From NCBI GenBank assembly GCA_964393615.1, contig CAYMUR010000030.1:1-47840 (forward strand): 47,840 nt of DNA. The letters run 5' to 3'. This document shows, in pieces, positions 26,238 to 35,231 of the stretch. The notes below the pieces were generated by a model that saw nothing but the letters and a program-made list of their open reading frames with translations, was not told the DNA's origin and did not search any database. Origin of the DNA: CAYMUR01 sp964393615. Its GTDB lineage: Bacteria > Planctomycetota > Planctomycetia > Pirellulales > Pirellulaceae. A program made the translations under genes and the position numbers. Numbering within the stretch: position 1 is the first letter of the stretch; each line of letters starts with the position of its first letter.

Positions 26238-27130
26238 TTAGTCCTGCCGTTGTAAAGATAACAATGGATGAAAACTGGCGAGGTCTGTAGGGTCGTGGCA
26301 GTCGCAAGCGTTTTGGGCGGTGAATCTATCCAGCTGGCCGGCTCCAATCTGATCTCGATATCCCAATTGACGTCGCGCATCTTCTAGCTGAGCCACGATT
26401 GTGGGATGTTCGTCAGTGAAGTGGATCGTGTTCCCCATTTGTCCTGCTGACGAGTCAATTTCTTCTACGGAGTCGCTGCAGGGACCGTTCCGAATTTCTC
26501 CTTGAAAATCCTGATTGGCGTAAGGTTTCGGAGTGCTGCTTGGTATGGCATGCGCCGAGTAAACGAAGAAGGTTTTGTTCTTTGTTTCTAGGAATTAGAA
26601 GACTTCGTGCGTCTATTGCTGGAGGAGCGTTGGTTCCACGAAGGCTTTCACTGGCGCGTAAGCGGTAATGACCGCCAATTCGGATTAATGTACTGCGTCA
26701 TGTCGTCTCTGTATGAGATACTGAAATGCTCGTCAAAACCTAGACGCGCAAGTAGAAAAGACGGTGGATGGCCAGGATGCCATTTTTCAATACAGGTTGT
26801 AGTCTCCTTGTTTTGGAAGTATTTTAGCAATAGTATTTTCTGCAGGATTTCATCCAGTTGGTGAGACCGAACGCAGTACATCCTTGCCCGACGTGTTTTT
26901 CCATAAACCGACACCCTTCGCGGAACGGCCAGTCATGAGGCTGGTGCGCGAGGAAGTGCAGGCACCATTCCTCGGGTAAAAACTAGTCCACCGCATGCCC
27001 TCGGCTAATGATTGATCGAATTGGACCGAACCGGTGCAGTCATGAACCAAAGCAATCAATGCTGCCGTCACCGATATTGCCGTAGTGAATATATTTGACA
27101 AATTGCGATTTGCCTTGCGCTGTCAGAGAC
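26238..27130 (-). pseudogene. Sulfatase pseudogene with frameshifts and internal deletion
   Basis: Read from right to left on the minus strand, fragments in shifting frames follow the order of a secreted arylsulfatase. KSQFVKYIHYGNIGDGSIDC (near 27115-27050) matches the N-terminal DDLGYGDIG region. EGMRWTSFY and ACTSSRTSLMTGR (27010-26920) match the formylglycine motif region, with S replacing the proline of CxPxR. EKWHPGHPPSFLLARLGFDE (about 26790-26730) matches GKWHLG. NKTFFVYSAHAIPSSTPKPY and SVEEIDSSAGQ (26585-26445) match the mid-domain. The next residues, HFTDEHPTIVAQLEDARRQLG, are the typical C-terminal end, so about 200 residues between are missing. Frames change at least twice. The gene is certainly non-functional. 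Confidence 0.85.
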
Positions 27131-27459
27131 CAAGTATGGTCGGTGAAAACGATAGATGTGAAGCGGGCCAGGCGCTATACTAATCAGCAATCATTAAACA
27201 TGATCGACTGTGAGATTGGGTCGACATGGTGGGACAACAGCGCAATCGCATGTCCTAACGTACATTGTTTTATCAGTCAGGGATGTTATGGTCATTCTCA
27301 GCGCTAGCTATGAGAAGATCATATGGATTGGGAAGAAATGTAAGAAAGTAATCAATGTGGCTGAGTGTGGGTTTCATTAACTGGTTGTAAACGGTTGTGA
27401 GTGAAGGAAGAGTGCCCGTATGTTGCCAAGATTAATTCAATGGTTCAAAGGATTATTAC
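27131..27459. other. Intergenic region, no gene seen
   Basis: About 330 bases between the sulfatase remnant and the next gene. It may include the remnant's signal-peptide region (a short in-frame stretch SLTAQGK on the minus strand) and the promoter of the downstream plus-strand gene. Confidence 0.4.
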
Positions 27460-29784
27460 ATGATGTACTCCAGGTTGTTTAAAAAAGGTTTTGCGTGGAC
27501 CGGTGGTTTTGTTCTGTGGGTATGTATTTTACCGTCTGTCGTGAGAGGCGGGAATTTGATTGTACCCGTACGGGTCATTGCATCTTCGAATGGTGAGATT
27601 GGTAAAGAACAATCGTTGTGGCACGTGTCGACATTGATGTTGGGTGCGAAACACTATGATAAGAAAACAGGCAGCAATGCTCCCTACGGATTATCGGGTT
27701 ATCAACTCCAGGTTCAATCGTGTATGACTGCGGTATCCGATGGTGTGGTACCAAAGGTGGATTTTCCTGTCCACGACGATTATCGTTCAGAACTATCTGT
27801 CCATCCCAAGTCGCGCGGCATGTGGATGTCTAAAGCGGGCGATCAAAAAGATGCCTGGGTAGAGTTTGAGTTATCCACGGAAACAACACTGGGTCAGATT
27901 TGGATTTGGAACTGGAACGACGCACCCGAAATTGGTCGTCGTGTACGACATGTTACTGTGCAGACGTCGACCAACACCACATCTGCGGAACAATTAGGTA
28001 GCGTCGATTATAATATCACGCACAAAACACTTACTTTGCCGAATAAGAAACAAATGCCGGCTCGCATACCGGACGTTGTTTATAGCTTTCCACCTGGGAC
28101 TCGTACGCGATATGTGCGGTTACACGACATGGATAATTTTGGTCCCGATCGTGAATTAGGGCTGGCAGAAGTCTTCATTCTGGGAGCAGAGCAATCAGAG
28201 TTTGTGACAGGTACTGGCTCCCAAGAAGTGGTAACAACGGTCGAGGCACCATGGCATTTGTTCCTGGACGACCATAGTGTCACCCGCAGTACGGGTTTCC
28301 AGCAGGTACTGCATTACCCGGAGGCCCGAGGAGTGGTGTTGAGACCAGAAAAACCGTGGGAGACATTCGGTGTAACGCCCTGGTATGTTGGGCAACGGAA
28401 AGACGGTTTATACGAATGTTATTACCAAACCTTGTGGTGGAAACAAGGTGGTGGATCGACCAACCGAATAGCTTATGCCATTAGTAAGGACGGCATCGAT
28501 TGGGAAAAACCCGATTTGAATTTAGTGGAGGGACCGACGGAAATTCATAAAAAGAAGGGGTTTTCGCTGGGAATCTCGGGTGGGAAGAAGAGCATGGCAA
28601 ACAACATTCTTCCTTGTGGCCATCCACGAGATTTGTTTTTACACGGCAATGTGACCGATCCACAACGGCGTTACGCGATCGGTCTGGATTTTCGCGTGGG
28701 TCAACGGGTTGGTTTTTGTAGTGAATTACCTGATTTTATTAACGACCCCGACTGGCGCGAAAAAATAATTGACTCGGGTGGTTTTAAACCAAGCCATTAC
28801 AATGCCTTGGAATTCTGGGATGACATTCACAACGAATGGGTCGCCATGCGACAGGCACCGAACCATCCTCCTGTCCGCTGTGGTGGTCGTTACGCATCAC
28901 CGGACCTGAAGAATTGGAACTTGGAACACTACGTATACCCCGACGCTCGTGACTCGACGGACCCACGTTATTTTGATGAAGTCTACGGAATCATGGGAGT
29001 TCATATGGAAGGTATCGTATTTGGATTCCTCCAGTGGTTTATCGGAGACCGTACCCATTCCAACCAAAAACTCTATGAAGATGGACACAACAAGCCTACG
29101 ATTGAAGAGGGTCTGATTGGAAAATCGGTGAGCAAAGGGACGATGGAAGTCCGTGTTGCGACGAGCCGTGATGGTGGAATTACCTGGGACCGGACGGTCA
29201 GTCGTGAAGCGTGGATTCGCCATGGTGAGGAACAACACAGTTATGATCGGCTGGTAAGGATGGATTGCCCACCCCTGAGGATGGGTGATGAAGATTGGTT
29301 CTATGCCACTGTCTATAATGGTGATCATGCCGGACAAAATTATTATCACAACGGGACACGTTCGTTAATCCAGGGGGCTCTTTACGTTCAGAAACACAAT
29401 CGTTATGTCAGCATGAGGTCAGGTAACATTCCACAAATCTTGATCACCAAGCCCATCAAGGTAACTGGCAAAACGTTACAACTGAATGTGGATAGTAGCC
29501 ATGGCAAGGTGTTGGTGGGACTTGGTATTGACCAGGTGATCCCGCACAAGTTCGGCGCCTGGCCTTTTAAGGCGATTTTGCCACACTACATGGTGGAAGA
29601 CCGTTGGGAAGAATCACACCTAGTAGAAGGATTTCATGTCAACGATTGCCAGCCTATTCAGAGCGATTGCATTGAATACAACGTTCGTTGGAAGACCACT
29701 AATTTGGAATCACTACTGGGCGAAACGGTACGTCTTTACATTATGGTGCAGGATGCCGACCTGTATGGGTTTCGCTTTCGTTAG
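27460..29784 (+). CDS. Secreted discoidin-like plus beta-propeller protein
   Basis: 774 residues with an N-terminal signal peptide (about 1-31, hydrophobic core FAWTGGFVLWVCILPSVV). Residues 80-245 resemble an F5/8 type C (discoidin-like) carbohydrate-binding module: WVEFELSTETTLGQIWIWNW and RYVRLHDMDNFG followed by LGLAEVFILG. From about 265 onward the sequence looks like a GH32/GH43-type five-bladed beta-propeller, with YECYYQTLWW, IAYAISKDGIDWEKPDL and VRVATSRDGGITWDR repeats typical of blade ends. No catalytic acid can be assigned by eye. It is probably an exported glycan-binding or glycosidase-like protein. An AAAGGA precedes the first ATG by seven bases. It stands alone on the plus strand. 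Confidence 0.75.
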   Translation: MMYSRLFKKGFAWTGGFVLWVCILPSVVRGGNLIVPVRVIASSNGEIGKEQSLWHVSTLMLGAKHYDKKTGSNAPYGLSGYQLQVQSCMTAVSDGVVPKVDFPVHDDYRSELSVHPKSRGMWMSKAGDQKDAWVEFELSTETTLGQIWIWNWNDAPEIGRRVRHVTVQTSTNTTSAEQLGSVDYNITHKTLTLPNKKQMPARIPDVVYSFPPGTRTRYVRLHDMDNFGPDRELGLAEVFILGAEQSEFVTGTGSQEVVTTVEAPWHLFLDDHSVTRSTGFQQVLHYPEARGVVLRPEKPWETFGVTPWYVGQRKDGLYECYYQTLWWKQGGGSTNRIAYAISKDGIDWEKPDLNLVEGPTEIHKKKGFSLGISGGKKSMANNILPCGHPRDLFLHGNVTDPQRRYAIGLDFRVGQRVGFCSELPDFINDPDWREKIIDSGGFKPSHYNALEFWDDIHNEWVAMRQAPNHPPVRCGGRYASPDLKNWNLEHYVYPDARDSTDPRYFDEVYGIMGVHMEGIVFGFLQWFIGDRTHSNQKLYEDGHNKPTIEEGLIGKSVSKGTMEVRVATSRDGGITWDRTVSREAWIRHGEEQHSYDRLVRMDCPPLRMGDEDWFYATVYNGDHAGQNYYHNGTRSLIQGALYVQKHNRYVSMRSGNIPQILITKPIKVTGKTLQLNVDSSHGKVLVGLGIDQVIPHKFGAWPFKAILPHYMVEDRWEESHLVEGFHVNDCQPIQSDCIEYNVRWKTTNLESLLGETVRLYIMVQDADLYGFRFR

Positions 29785-29958
29785 AAGACGCTTCTGACCG
29801 TTAGAACGATTTCTCCACAGCGGGCATGTACTACAATGAATTATTCAATATCATTAAGGCCTCCAGGATACTGGACGTTGAAACTGAAAGTCTCAAATAC
29901 GACGATACCTATTTACTTTCACTTGGAAATGGGCTTGGACTAGCGAAGGAGTCGGAGA

Positions 29959-30951
29959 ATGAAAGCCGCATATATTGAACAAACGGGCCCGCCTGAGAAT
30001 ATTATATATGGCGATGTTTCTAAACCTGAGCCGAAGGGCAACGAAATACTTGTGAAGGTCGGTGCCGTAGCCGTGAATCCGATCGACACTTATATCCGGA
30101 ATGGTGCCAATTATTGGGAACTTCCCAAACCGTTTATTGTTGGGTGTGACCTTGCAGGTTCCGTTGAAGCGGTGGGTCCGGATGCAAAGCGATTCAAGGT
30201 GGGTGACCGAGTTTGGGGTACCAATCAGGGTCTTTTGGGCCGGCAGGGAACTTTTGCCGAGTATTGTGCAGTCGACGAATGCTGGTTGTATCCCACTCCC
30301 GACGGTATATCGGACGAAACGGTAGCCGCCTGTTCGCTAGTCGGAATTACCGCGCACTTGGGATTGTTTCGCAATGTCAATTTGCAAGCGGGTGAATCGT
30401 TGTTTGTCCACGGTGGTACTGGAGGTGTAGGTTCCATGGTAGTGCAAATGGCAAAAGCGGTGGGAGCTCGCGTGATCGCGACTGGTGGCAGCGATGAGAA
30501 ATGTGCACGTAGTAAAGAACTTGGTGCCGAGGTAGCGGTGAACTACAAGACGGATGATGTGGCCAAAGCGGTAAAAGATTTTGCGCCACATGGTGTCAAT
30601 GTGGCTTGGGAGACACTTCGTGAGCCGGATTTTGACCAGCTTGTCGCATATCTTGCAGAACGTGGACGTATGGTTCTGATGGCCGGTCGTGACGCTCGAC
30701 CGCCATTTCCCGTTGGGCCGTTTTATGTGAAAGGTTGCTCACTGCATGGTGTAGTCATGTTCAAGGCATCTGAGGAAGAATTACGAACATGTGCCGAAGA
30801 CATGAACCGTTGGTTCGTTGAGGGCAAACTTCGGGCTCAAACGGGAAAGATTTTACCGCTTGCAGAAACCGCCGCTGCGCACAGTATGCAAGAACAAAAT
30901 ACTTTGCAGATGGCCGGGACTTTGGCTGGGAAAATTGTGTTGAAGCCGTAA
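29959..30951 (+). CDS. NADPH:quinone oxidoreductase-like MDR enzyme
   Basis: Zinc-free medium-chain dehydrogenase/reductase of the quinone oxidoreductase/zeta-crystallin group, 330 residues, cytoplasmic. It begins MKAAYIEQTGPPENI, has NPIDTYIRNG (about 41-50), GCDLAGSVEAVG, GDRVWG, and the NADPH-binding loop HGGTGGVGSMVVQMAKAVGARVI (first glycines near 153). The C-terminal end GKIVLKP is usual. No catalytic-zinc cysteine/histidine set is present. An AAGGAG lies about eight bases before the ATG. It converges with rtcB, with 33 bases between the stops. The natural electron acceptor is not predictable. Confidence 0.88.
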   Translation: MKAAYIEQTGPPENIIYGDVSKPEPKGNEILVKVGAVAVNPIDTYIRNGANYWELPKPFIVGCDLAGSVEAVGPDAKRFKVGDRVWGTNQGLLGRQGTFAEYCAVDECWLYPTPDGISDETVAACSLVGITAHLGLFRNVNLQAGESLFVHGGTGGVGSMVVQMAKAVGARVIATGGSDEKCARSKELGAEVAVNYKTDDVAKAVKDFAPHGVNVAWETLREPDFDQLVAYLAERGRMVLMAGRDARPPFPVGPFYVKGCSLHGVVMFKASEEELRTCAEDMNRWFVEGKLRAQTGKILPLAETAAAHSMQEQNTLQMAGTLAGKIVLKP

Positions 30952-30984
30952 CAGAAGACTTTCCAGCACCAGCTCTTACAGCGA

Positions 30985-32448
30985 TCAACCTTTTACAACA
31001 CCGATGGGTCTCATGCGGGCAACTTTTGTTGCCAGGTTGGCGCGGTGTACAACATCCACGACCAGATTAACGTCTTTATAGGCGTCAGGTTGTTCTTCTG
31101 CCAGTCCGCGCCAACTATGTGCGCGAGCGATGATGTTTTTGCTTTTCAGTTCTTCGTCGATGCGGCGTCCTTGGGCATGTTTTACGGCTGCTGTGCGGCT
31201 CATTTGCCGTCCCGCCCCGTGACATGCTGTACCGAATGTCTGTTCCATGCTTCCCTTTCGGCCCACGAGTACCCAACTGGCTCGACCCATGTCCCCAGGG
31301 ATCAGTACAGGTTGACCGACATGACGGTAGGCAGGCGGTGTTTCCGGATGGTTTGGCGGAAAAGCTCGCGTTGCTCCTTTGCGATGAACCCATACTTTGC
31401 GTTGGCTTCCACCGGTTGTATGTTCCTCCAATTTGGCAATGTTGTGAGCGACATCATAGACCAGGTTCATTTGTAGCTGTTCCCAGTTGCGACCGAAAAC
31501 CGTTTCAAATGATTCACGGGCTTGCCACATCAAAAGTTGTCGATTGCACCATGCATAATTGGCTGCCGCAGACATGGCGCCCAGATAGCGTTCTCCCTCG
31601 AAACTGTTAATCGGGGCACATGCGAGTTGGCGATCAGGTAAATCGATGCCGTATTTCACCGGAGTTTTACGGAGCATTTTGAGTGCATCGTCGCACACCT
31701 GGTAGCCTAGGCCGCGTGATCCAGAGTGGATCATTACACAGACCATATCTTTTTCGAGTCCCATGGCGCGTGCGGCCGACGCGTCAAAAATAGCGTCAAC
31801 GATTTGAACCTCCACGAAATGATTACCTGATCCGAGCGTTCCACACTGACTGGCACCTCGTTGTCGTGCACGGTTACTAACGTATTCTGGTTTTGCATTC
31901 GCCAAACAGCCAAAAGCTTCGGTATGTTCCACGTCATTTTCATTGGCCAGGTTGCGATCCATTAGGAACGACACGCCCTGTCGCATCAAGTCCTGCAATT
32001 CTTTCCCATTGAAATGATATTTGCCACTGCGACCAAGACCAGCAGGTACGTTTGCAAACAGGGTGTCTGTTAACTTTGTAATATGTGGTTTGACATCCTG
32101 ATAAAACAAGTTTGACCGCATGAGTCGCACACCACAATTGATGTCGTAGCCAACACCACCAGGTGAAATGACTCCTCCTTCATCTGGGTCGGTGGCGCAG
32201 ACTCCACCGATGCAAAATCCGTAGCCCCAGTGGATGTCTGGCATTGCCAGGCTGGCATGCTGGATGCCAGGTAAGAACGCCACGTTGGCCACTTGTTCAG
32301 GAGCCTGGTCATTCTTGATCTGCTCGATCAACTGTTCATTGGCATAAATCAAACCGTCGACACGCATCCCCGGTTTGTAGCTTTTGGGTATTCGCCAGCA
32401 GCATTCTCCTACGCGTTCAAGTGGACCGCTGTAGGTTCCTTTCGCCAT
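30985..32448 (-). CDS. rtcB: RNA-splicing ligase RtcB
   Basis: Joins 2',3'-cyclic phosphate (or 3'-phosphate) and 5'-hydroxyl RNA ends in a GTP- and Mn-dependent reaction; in bacteria used in RNA repair. 487 residues. Metal-binding residues are in GYDINCGVRL (D102, C105) and GSGNHFVEVQ; HSGSRGLG carries another metal histidine; the nucleotidyl histidine lies in ACHGAGRQMSR near residue 400. MPDIHWGYGFCIGGV and GGVGYDINCG give the standard N-terminal fold. ATG 32448 is chosen because AAAGGA precedes it by eight bases; the ATG at 32457 sits inside that site. The gene follows archease by 120 bases on the same strand, a well-known functional pair. Confidence 0.95.
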   Translation of the reverse strand: MAKGTYSGPLERVGECCWRIPKSYKPGMRVDGLIYANEQLIEQIKNDQAPEQVANVAFLPGIQHASLAMPDIHWGYGFCIGGVCATDPDEGGVISPGGVGYDINCGVRLMRSNLFYQDVKPHITKLTDTLFANVPAGLGRSGKYHFNGKELQDLMRQGVSFLMDRNLANENDVEHTEAFGCLANAKPEYVSNRARQRGASQCGTLGSGNHFVEVQIVDAIFDASAARAMGLEKDMVCVMIHSGSRGLGYQVCDDALKMLRKTPVKYGIDLPDRQLACAPINSFEGERYLGAMSAAANYAWCNRQLLMWQARESFETVFGRNWEQLQMNLVYDVAHNIAKLEEHTTGGSQRKVWVHRKGATRAFPPNHPETPPAYRHVGQPVLIPGDMGRASWVLVGRKGSMEQTFGTACHGAGRQMSRTAAVKHAQGRRIDEELKSKNIIARAHSWRGLAEEQPDAYKDVNLVVDVVHRANLATKVARMRPIGVVKG

Positions 32449-32568
32449 AGGTGGCATCCTTTCAGAAGATTAATCCATTTCGCGATTCGTCTGTCAAAAA
32501 ACATGTGTCAAAGTTTCAATTCAAAATGTGGTTGGCGGCATATATCTGTGGTTAAACCTGTCGCTTGG

Positions 32569-32979
32569 TTAGATATCTACAATGACTTCGGCCAGCCAGC
32601 CAGTATGCTCTTGTCGGATTGTCAAGTTGTGATAAGTGATCGCTTTCACTTCGTGATTCAACTTGTGATATTTTAAGTTCAAAGATTCTCCTTGGCAGAT
32701 CGCGTCGAGCTCCAATCGTTCTACGGTCACTTGGAATTTGCACAGTAGTAGATGTTCTGTATCGAAGGTGTAAAGTAATTCGTTGAGCCAGTCGAGCAAG
32801 AGAAATTCCGGTTCATCAGCTGTGATGCGGTACACTTTGTCATGCACAGTACGGACTGTTTCTAAATTCCCTACCATCACGTGAAACAAACCACGAGCGG
32901 CCTCGGCGAATAAATCGTTCAGATTGGCGGCACGGATTCGCAGGCCTAGGTCAGCGGTATGATCGAAGGTTTCGAACAT
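32569..32979 (-). CDS. Archease
   Basis: Small RtcB cofactor that promotes formation of the RtcB-guanylate intermediate and multiple turnover. 136 residues starting MFETFDHTADLGLRIRA, the classic archease N-terminus with the metal-binding histidine/aspartate (H7, D10 in this numbering). The middle (LLLDWLNELLYTFDTEHLL) and the C-terminal end (WLAEVIVDI, where D135 is the last metal ligand) also fit. ATG 32979 is selected by this conserved start; an open frame to 33012 would add 11 non-conserved residues. No strong ribosome-binding site is seen. It lies directly upstream of rtcB and is probably cotranscribed. Confidence 0.93.
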   Translation of the reverse strand: MFETFDHTADLGLRIRAANLNDLFAEAARGLFHVMVGNLETVRTVHDKVYRITADEPEFLLLDWLNELLYTFDTEHLLLCKFQVTVERLELDAICQGESLNLKYHKLNHEVKAITYHNLTIRQEHTGWLAEVIVDI

Positions 32980-33663
32980 TGAATTGGACGCAACAAGATT
33001 GATTAAAATCAAATGGATACTGCAAAATATTTCACCTGGTATTCCCGATGATACAACATCAGCCAGGGTTGTTCATATGGTATTCGAACGAAATCGGCAA
33101 ACGGTTGCAGTCATCGGATCACAGGTGCATCGTCAATGATGCGGTGATTACATGTACGACTGAGCGCAAGGTTTTTGTCTGGTACGACTTGTTCTTCGGT
33201 AGCAATAGGCTCTTCGGCGATGCGTCCGATTTCCAGGTTGGCGGTTTGAGGCAAATGAATTATTGGTGTAATGTAGTCGTTGCCGAACCAACAAGTATCC
33301 AATGTTAGAGAGTTTAGACGCGTTGATTGTTCTTGTCAGCGTGACTGGAGCTGTTTGTTGGACTCGGGCAATTGCGAGGTGCATTGTGGATGGTATTTGT
33401 CGTTAAAGCGTCTGCAGGTGCAGCAGTTTGATATTTGTAGCACATGTATGTTGATATGAAGTCCTGGGAGGGGAAGGTCTGAAGCGACAATCGGTTCATC
33501 AAAAGCAGTCAACTGCGCGTTTTCGGAAACCTTTTGGCCTTTAAGTTTGCTGGGCGCTGTTGAATTGATAGGGCGATTAGGCCACTATCCAAGTTGTCAT
33601 CCCAAGTTTCGTTTCCGATTCCAATGATCAAGCTGTGGTCACAGGGGAACTTCAGCGTAATCA
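32980..33663. other. Gene-poor region of about 680 bases
   Basis: No supported gene. On the minus strand a 60-codon frame at 33111-33302 (DTCWFGNDYITPIIHLPQ) is protein-like and continues after its stop into further open sequence, so decayed coding DNA is possible, but I cannot link it to a family. Confidence 0.4.
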
Positions 33664-34746
33664 CTATTGATAGACCACAATGGTTTTGATTCCCTGCGGT
33701 CGGCGATGTTCATAGTGCCATAGTGAATCGTCAGGTGTGACTCGGTCGGTGATCAACTTTGCCATTGCCTGGGGAAATTGTTCCTGCATTTGGGTTAAAT
33801 GAATTAGTGCGTCGTGAAAATCGCGTGGTGCTGAATTGACAGAGCCGATGAAAATGTTATTTCGAGCCAAGCCTTGACGCATTAACAAGGCGGCATTTCT
33901 TTTTTGAGCACGTGGTTGTCTGGAGCTACCCAACCATACCATTACTCCACGAGGAGCCAGGGTTTGTGCTGCACGTAACATTACCTCATCACTGCCGGTG
34001 CATTCTAATATTAAGTCGAAAGGCTTCTCGACCAGGTCATCGAGTGAGGCAGGTTCATCAAGGTGGTCTGTGTAGGTCGTTTCAAAATCTTTAGATAGGC
34101 ATGCCCGAAAACTATCTTGTGGGTCGCGACCAAAATGCGTCACGGACCAGTTCCGACAACGGCATGCGATAACTGCCAGGAAGCCGATGGGGCCCATCCC
34201 TGTCACGAGCACGCGAGGGGGATGGGTAATCCATACGTTATTTCCCAAACGAGCCTCCTGGACAAGGATGGATTCATTGATTCCTTTCTCGGCAATGGAG
34301 GTTGGTTCGGCAAGAACGGCCAGAGATTTAATTTTGGAATGAATGGGAAGCAGGTATTCCTGATTGTCAATCCATTGCTGTGCGGAAAATCCGTGGGCAC
34401 GAAAAATACCCCGCTCGACGAAGTGCTCGCTAGATAGAAGATCGCAGCGATATGGGGACGGAGTAATTGCTCTGCGTACCAACGGGACAACGAGATTTCC
34501 GGGTGAGAAATTTTTAACATCTGGTCCCACGGCTTCGACCTGGGCTATGCATTCATGACCGAGTACCAAGAAATTGTCATTGGGCGGTGTTGCGGGTTGT
34601 TGTGATGAAAGAATCTCACGATCCGTCCCGCATACTCCTAACTCCAACGTGCGACAAAGAACCTGTCCATGCTGTGGAACAGGTGGCTGGGTCAGATTCA
34701 CTATTTGCGGGATGTGCGTCTCGCGAAAAGCGGCAATTCCATGCAT
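33664..34746 (-). CDS. Glucose dehydrogenase-like zinc MDR enzyme
   Basis: Medium-chain dehydrogenase of the archaeal-type glucose/galactose 1-dehydrogenase group, 360 residues. Catalytic-zinc residues are C39 (LGVCGTDREI) and H64-E65 (LGHECIAQVEAVG), with a further ligand probably in VLAEPTSIAEKG (about 146). The cofactor loop is VLVTGMGPIGFLAVI. The lobe that normally carries four structural-zinc cysteines (residues about 90-110) has only one cysteine, in ITPSPYRCDLLSS, so the structural zinc is probably absent. Expected reaction: NAD(P)-dependent oxidation of an aldose to its lactone; sugar specificity unknown. No adjacent lactonase or sugar-acid dehydratase gene. Confidence 0.82.
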   Translation of the reverse strand: MHGIAAFRETHIPQIVNLTQPPVPQHGQVLCRTLELGVCGTDREILSSQQPATPPNDNFLVLGHECIAQVEAVGPDVKNFSPGNLVVPLVRRAITPSPYRCDLLSSEHFVERGIFRAHGFSAQQWIDNQEYLLPIHSKIKSLAVLAEPTSIAEKGINESILVQEARLGNNVWITHPPRVLVTGMGPIGFLAVIACRCRNWSVTHFGRDPQDSFRACLSKDFETTYTDHLDEPASLDDLVEKPFDLILECTGSDEVMLRAAQTLAPRGVMVWLGSSRQPRAQKRNAALLMRQGLARNNIFIGSVNSAPRDFHDALIHLTQMQEQFPQAMAKLITDRVTPDDSLWHYEHRRPQGIKTIVVYQ

Positions 34747-35231
34747 GTTGGTCTCAAAGCGATTGTGTCGGAAGCTGGGTCAGGAGTCGTCTATGATTAG
34801 AAGTGTTATAGAAAACTAATGAGAAAACCACTAGATATGCTACAGGAAATACTTGCAACCCCCACAAACCATGATCCATCCGGCACGAATGGTGAATCGT
34901 AGAATGGCGAGCCAACAATTGGAGTCAGGGAATGTCTTATTATCGTAACGTCACCACCGAGTTGCCCGTGAGCAATGCCGACAAAATCTGAGTCGTCATT
35001 TCTAATGACTGGTCAGCACATGCCAGGTATGTGGCGCTGGATCACTGGCAGCGAAACATGATAACTCCAAAATACGCCTTACCACTTATTCATCGATCGA
35101 GAATCTAAATCTTGACTTAAGAGTTTCTTTTTTGATGTGCCCGCCGAAGACGTATTTCGTTACCATAACGTAAGACTTTAGTCTGGAATCTAACCGATAT
35201 TTTCACAAACTGGTATTGTGAGAAAACAAGT
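34747..35231. other. Intergenic region upstream of Nramp-like gene
   Basis: About 485 bases between divergent genes with no supported coding frame. Two small inverted repeats lie 50-75 bases before the Nramp-like start (listed separately). Confidence 0.45.
35158..35184. promoter_or_regulatory. Two adjacent inverted repeats before Nramp-like gene
   Basis: CGTTA-CCA-TAACG (35158-35170) is followed at once by AGACT-TT-AGTCT (35173-35184); the second ends 47 bases before the ATG. Position suits an operator or leader structure, possibly for metal-dependent control, but no regulator gene is nearby and the repeats are short. Confidence 0.3.

Noticed and set aside
30985..32979. tRNA splicing locus with intron-containing tRNA
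   Set aside because: No cloverleaf or conserved tRNA box sequences were found around archease and rtcB.
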